A DNA stretch of 64,000 bases from CAYRNY01 sp964425755. GTDB taxonomy: Bacteria > Chloroflexota > Anaerolineae > Aggregatilineales > Aggregatilineaceae. Positions 62,703 through 64,000 of the stretch are shown one piece after another. Each line of letters begins with the position of its first letter. Position 1 is the stretch's first letter. The notes under the pieces were generated by a model, which worked only from the letters and a program-made list of their open reading frames with translations, ran no database searches and was not told where the DNA came from. The stretch is from positions 145,195-209,194 of the forward strand of contig CAYRNY010000007.1 of NCBI GenBank assembly GCA_964425755.1. Reading direction: 5' to 3'. A program made the translations under genes and the position numbers.

Positions 62703-63362
62703 TTAGTGACGCTGCTTGCGGGCCTGCTTGATCAAGAGGATGCCGCCCTTCGCGCCCGGCACGGAGCCGCGCACAGCGAGCATGTTCTGGTCCGCATCAA
62801 CCGCGACCACCTCAAGATTCTGGATCGTGACGCGCTCGCCGCCCATCCGCCCGGCCATGCGCATGCCTTTCAGCACGCGGCCAGGGGTCGAGGTGGCACC
62901 GATGGAACCCGGCGCGCGCTCGCGGTCCGACTGGCCGTGTGTCTTCGGCTGGCGGTTGAACCCGTGCCGCTTGACCGTACCGGCAAAACCGCGCCCCTTC
63001 GACGTGCCCACCACGTCCACAAAATCACCGACATCGAACGCATCGGCCACGGTCACTTTCTGCCCTTCTTCCACGCCGTTAACCTCCTTGACGCGGAACT
63101 CGCGCAGCACGCGCAAGTCAGGCAGGTCCAGTCCGTTTCGCTTCAGGTGGCCCTGCTTGGGCTTGTTCAGGCGCGACTGGCCGTTCTTGCGCGACGGCAG
63201 TTCGTCGAAGCCCAACTGAACCGCGGTGTACCCGTCTTTTTGTTCGGTGCGAACTTGCGTGACGTAGCACGGCCCAGCCTCGATCACCGTCACCGGGATC
63301 ACCTGCCCGTTCTCGTCGAAAATCTGGGTCATGCCTACTTTTCTACCAATGATGCCCTTCAT
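62703..63362 (-). CDS. rplC: Ribosomal protein L3
   Basis: A 219-residue 50S assembly initiator: MKGIIGRKVGMTQIFDENGQ, the KGRGFAGTVKRHGFNRQP loop near the peptidyl-transferase centre and RMAGRMGGERVTIQNLEVV. A clear TTGGAGG site precedes the ATG. A hairpin lies just upstream. Confidence 0.98.
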   Translation of the reverse strand: MKGIIGRKVGMTQIFDENGQVIPVTVIEAGPCYVTQVRTEQKDGYTAVQLGFDELPSRKNGQSRLNKPKQGHLKRNGLDLPDLRVLREFRVKEVNGVEEGQKVTVADAFDVGDFVDVVGTSKGRGFAGTVKRHGFNRQPKTHGQSDRERAPGSIGATSTPGRVLKGMRMAGRMGGERVTIQNLEVVAVDADQNMLAVRGSVPGAKGGILLIKQARKQRH

Positions 63363-63379
63363 GGTGCCTCCAAGGGACT

Positions 63380-63414
63380 GTGTGGCGCGCCCGGCGCTTC
63401 ACGCCGCGCCCCAC
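63380..63414 (-). repeat. Hairpin in the rplC leader
   Basis: GTGTGGCGCG (63380-63389) and CGCGCCCCAC (63405-63414) pair over nine of ten positions, with an inner GCG/CGC pair. It ends 17 nt before the rplC ATG, next to the ribosome site, within a 148-bp gap between rpsJ and rplC. Confidence 0.5.
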
Positions 63415-63510
63415 GCATCATCCCGGTTTCGCCTACTCTTGTTACAGGTTTGCGTGTATGCGATGTAAGGCCCTGGTTGCTTAAATCCGGCGGCGCATTC
63501 CGCAGGCGAA

Positions 63511-63819
63511 CTAAATCTTGATCTCGATATCGACGCCCGCCGGGAGATTCAACCGCATCAGCGTATCAATCGTCTTGGCGTCCGGGTCCAGCACATCGAT
63601 CAGCCGCTTATGCGTGCGGATCTCAAAGTGCTCCTGCGAATCTTTGTCGATGAACGGCGAACGCCGCACGGTAAACCGTTCGATGCGGGTCGGCAGCGGG
63701 ACAGGCCCCACCACGCGCGCACCGGTGCGTTCCGCCGTCTCCACGATACGCTGGGCCGACTGGTCCAGCACGCGATGATCGTACGCCTTCAAACGGATGC
63801 GGATTTTCTGCTTGGCCAT
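63511..63819 (-). CDS. rpsJ: Ribosomal protein S10
   Basis: A 102-residue 30S head protein that also serves as NusE in antitermination: KIRIRLKAYDHRVLDQSAQR, GPVPLPTRIERFTVRRSPF and HFEIRTHKRLIDVLDP. First gene of the S10 group, 124 bp after tuf, with a structured leader. Confidence 0.98.
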   Translation of the reverse strand: MAKQKIRIRLKAYDHRVLDQSAQRIVETAERTGARVVGPVPLPTRIERFTVRRSPFIDKDSQEHFEIRTHKRLIDVLDPDAKTIDTLMRLNLPAGVDIEIKI

Positions 63820-63862
63820 TGCGTTTCCTCAGACTGCACTTTCGTTTGCAGATTACCGATAA

Positions 63863-63922
63863 AGAGGCTGACAGATACCACCGGCATAGTTGGCTTGTGA
63901 GCGGTGCAACTTGCCAGCCTCT
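63863..63922 (-). repeat. Nested hairpin between tuf and rpsJ
   Basis: The outer arms AGAGGCTG (63863-63870) and CAGCCTCT (63915-63922) are perfect complements, and inside them CACCG and CGGTG form a second stem, separated on each side by 8 nt. On the minus-strand RNA the outer stem is followed by TTTAT. It lies 44 nt ahead of rpsJ. Confidence 0.6.
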
Positions 63923-63943
63923 GGGTTTCTATGTCCTGCGCCG

Positions 63944-64000
63944 TCACTCGATGATGTCGGTGATGACGCCAGCGCCGACGGTCAGGCCACCTTCGCGGAT
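63944..64000 (-). CDS. tuf: Elongation factor Tu (3' end only)
   Basis: Only the last 18 codons and the TGA are in the window. The translated end reads IREGGLTVGAGVITDIIE, the invariant EF-Tu C-terminus. It is co-directional with and upstream of rpsJ, the usual bacterial str-S10 junction. The rest lies beyond the right edge. Confidence 0.93.
   Translation of the reverse strand: MREGGLTVGAGVITDIIE

Noticed and set aside
48841..63819. Many long plus-strand frames opposite the ribosomal genes
   Set aside because: They are His/Arg/Gln/Asp-rich mirror frames of well-identified ribosomal proteins.

Overview
The window is about 64 kb of high-GC bacterial DNA, densely packed with genes. The organism is most likely an aerobic or microaerobic member of the Chloroflexota (Anaerolineae-like). 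That placement is inference from overall gene style, protein flavour and the A2-type caa3 oxidase; no 16S rRNA gene is present. I see no insertion sequence, prophage, integrase or CRISPR array, so the window looks like stable chromosome.

Layout. 1-466 is the 3' end of pyrF. Two tRNA genes (Gly-TCC, and a CAT tRNA that looks like Ile2) follow at 549-728, each with its own hairpin terminator. 805-4555 holds a BenE-type transporter, a TPR-methyltransferase and an MFS exporter. A 515-bp regulatory gap with several inverted repeats precedes a caa3 cytochrome oxidase operon (5071-9381, subunits II, I, III, IV). Two tandem dual-specificity-type phosphatases follow (9565-10543), then a possible small RNA.

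A large leftward polysaccharide locus (10737-22986) starts at a clear promoter in front of a WbpA-type UDP-HexNAc dehydrogenase. It continues through seven glycosyltransferases, a hexapeptide acyltransferase and a GT-C-like membrane protein. Housekeeping genes follow (ychF, a small Cys-rich protein, an alpha/beta hydrolase, pfkA, two exported or membrane proteins of unknown function). A second, rightward polysaccharide cluster lies at 28255-37214: a GT-C protein, two methyltransferases, a GT4, a Wzx-type flippase, an AsnB-like amidotransferase and a CgeB-like transferase. The two clusters together could build and export a surface glycan. The WbpA plus AsnB pair suggests an amidated uronic acid sugar.

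37360-42732 is a stress and signalling group: hsp20-lon from one promoter, a stand-alone receiver domain, and an unusual PHP-AlbA_2 fusion protein ended by a strong terminator. A further GT-C membrane protein, a C39-like peptidase and mazG follow.

The rest (46721-64000, minus strand) is the fused S10-spc-alpha ribosomal supercluster. It runs from the 3' end of tuf through rpsJ to rplQ, then truA-rplM-rpsI, and ends at an excellent intrinsic terminator. The order is canonical, but adk, infA and rpmJ are missing from their usual places. Hairpins lie in the gaps upstream of rpsJ, rplC and secY and between rplF and rpsH.

No single gene set is clearly a new system. The best candidates for new biology are the PHP-AlbA_2 fusion next to the receiver protein, the orphan promoter-terminator unit near 10.65 kb, and the structured oxidase leader.
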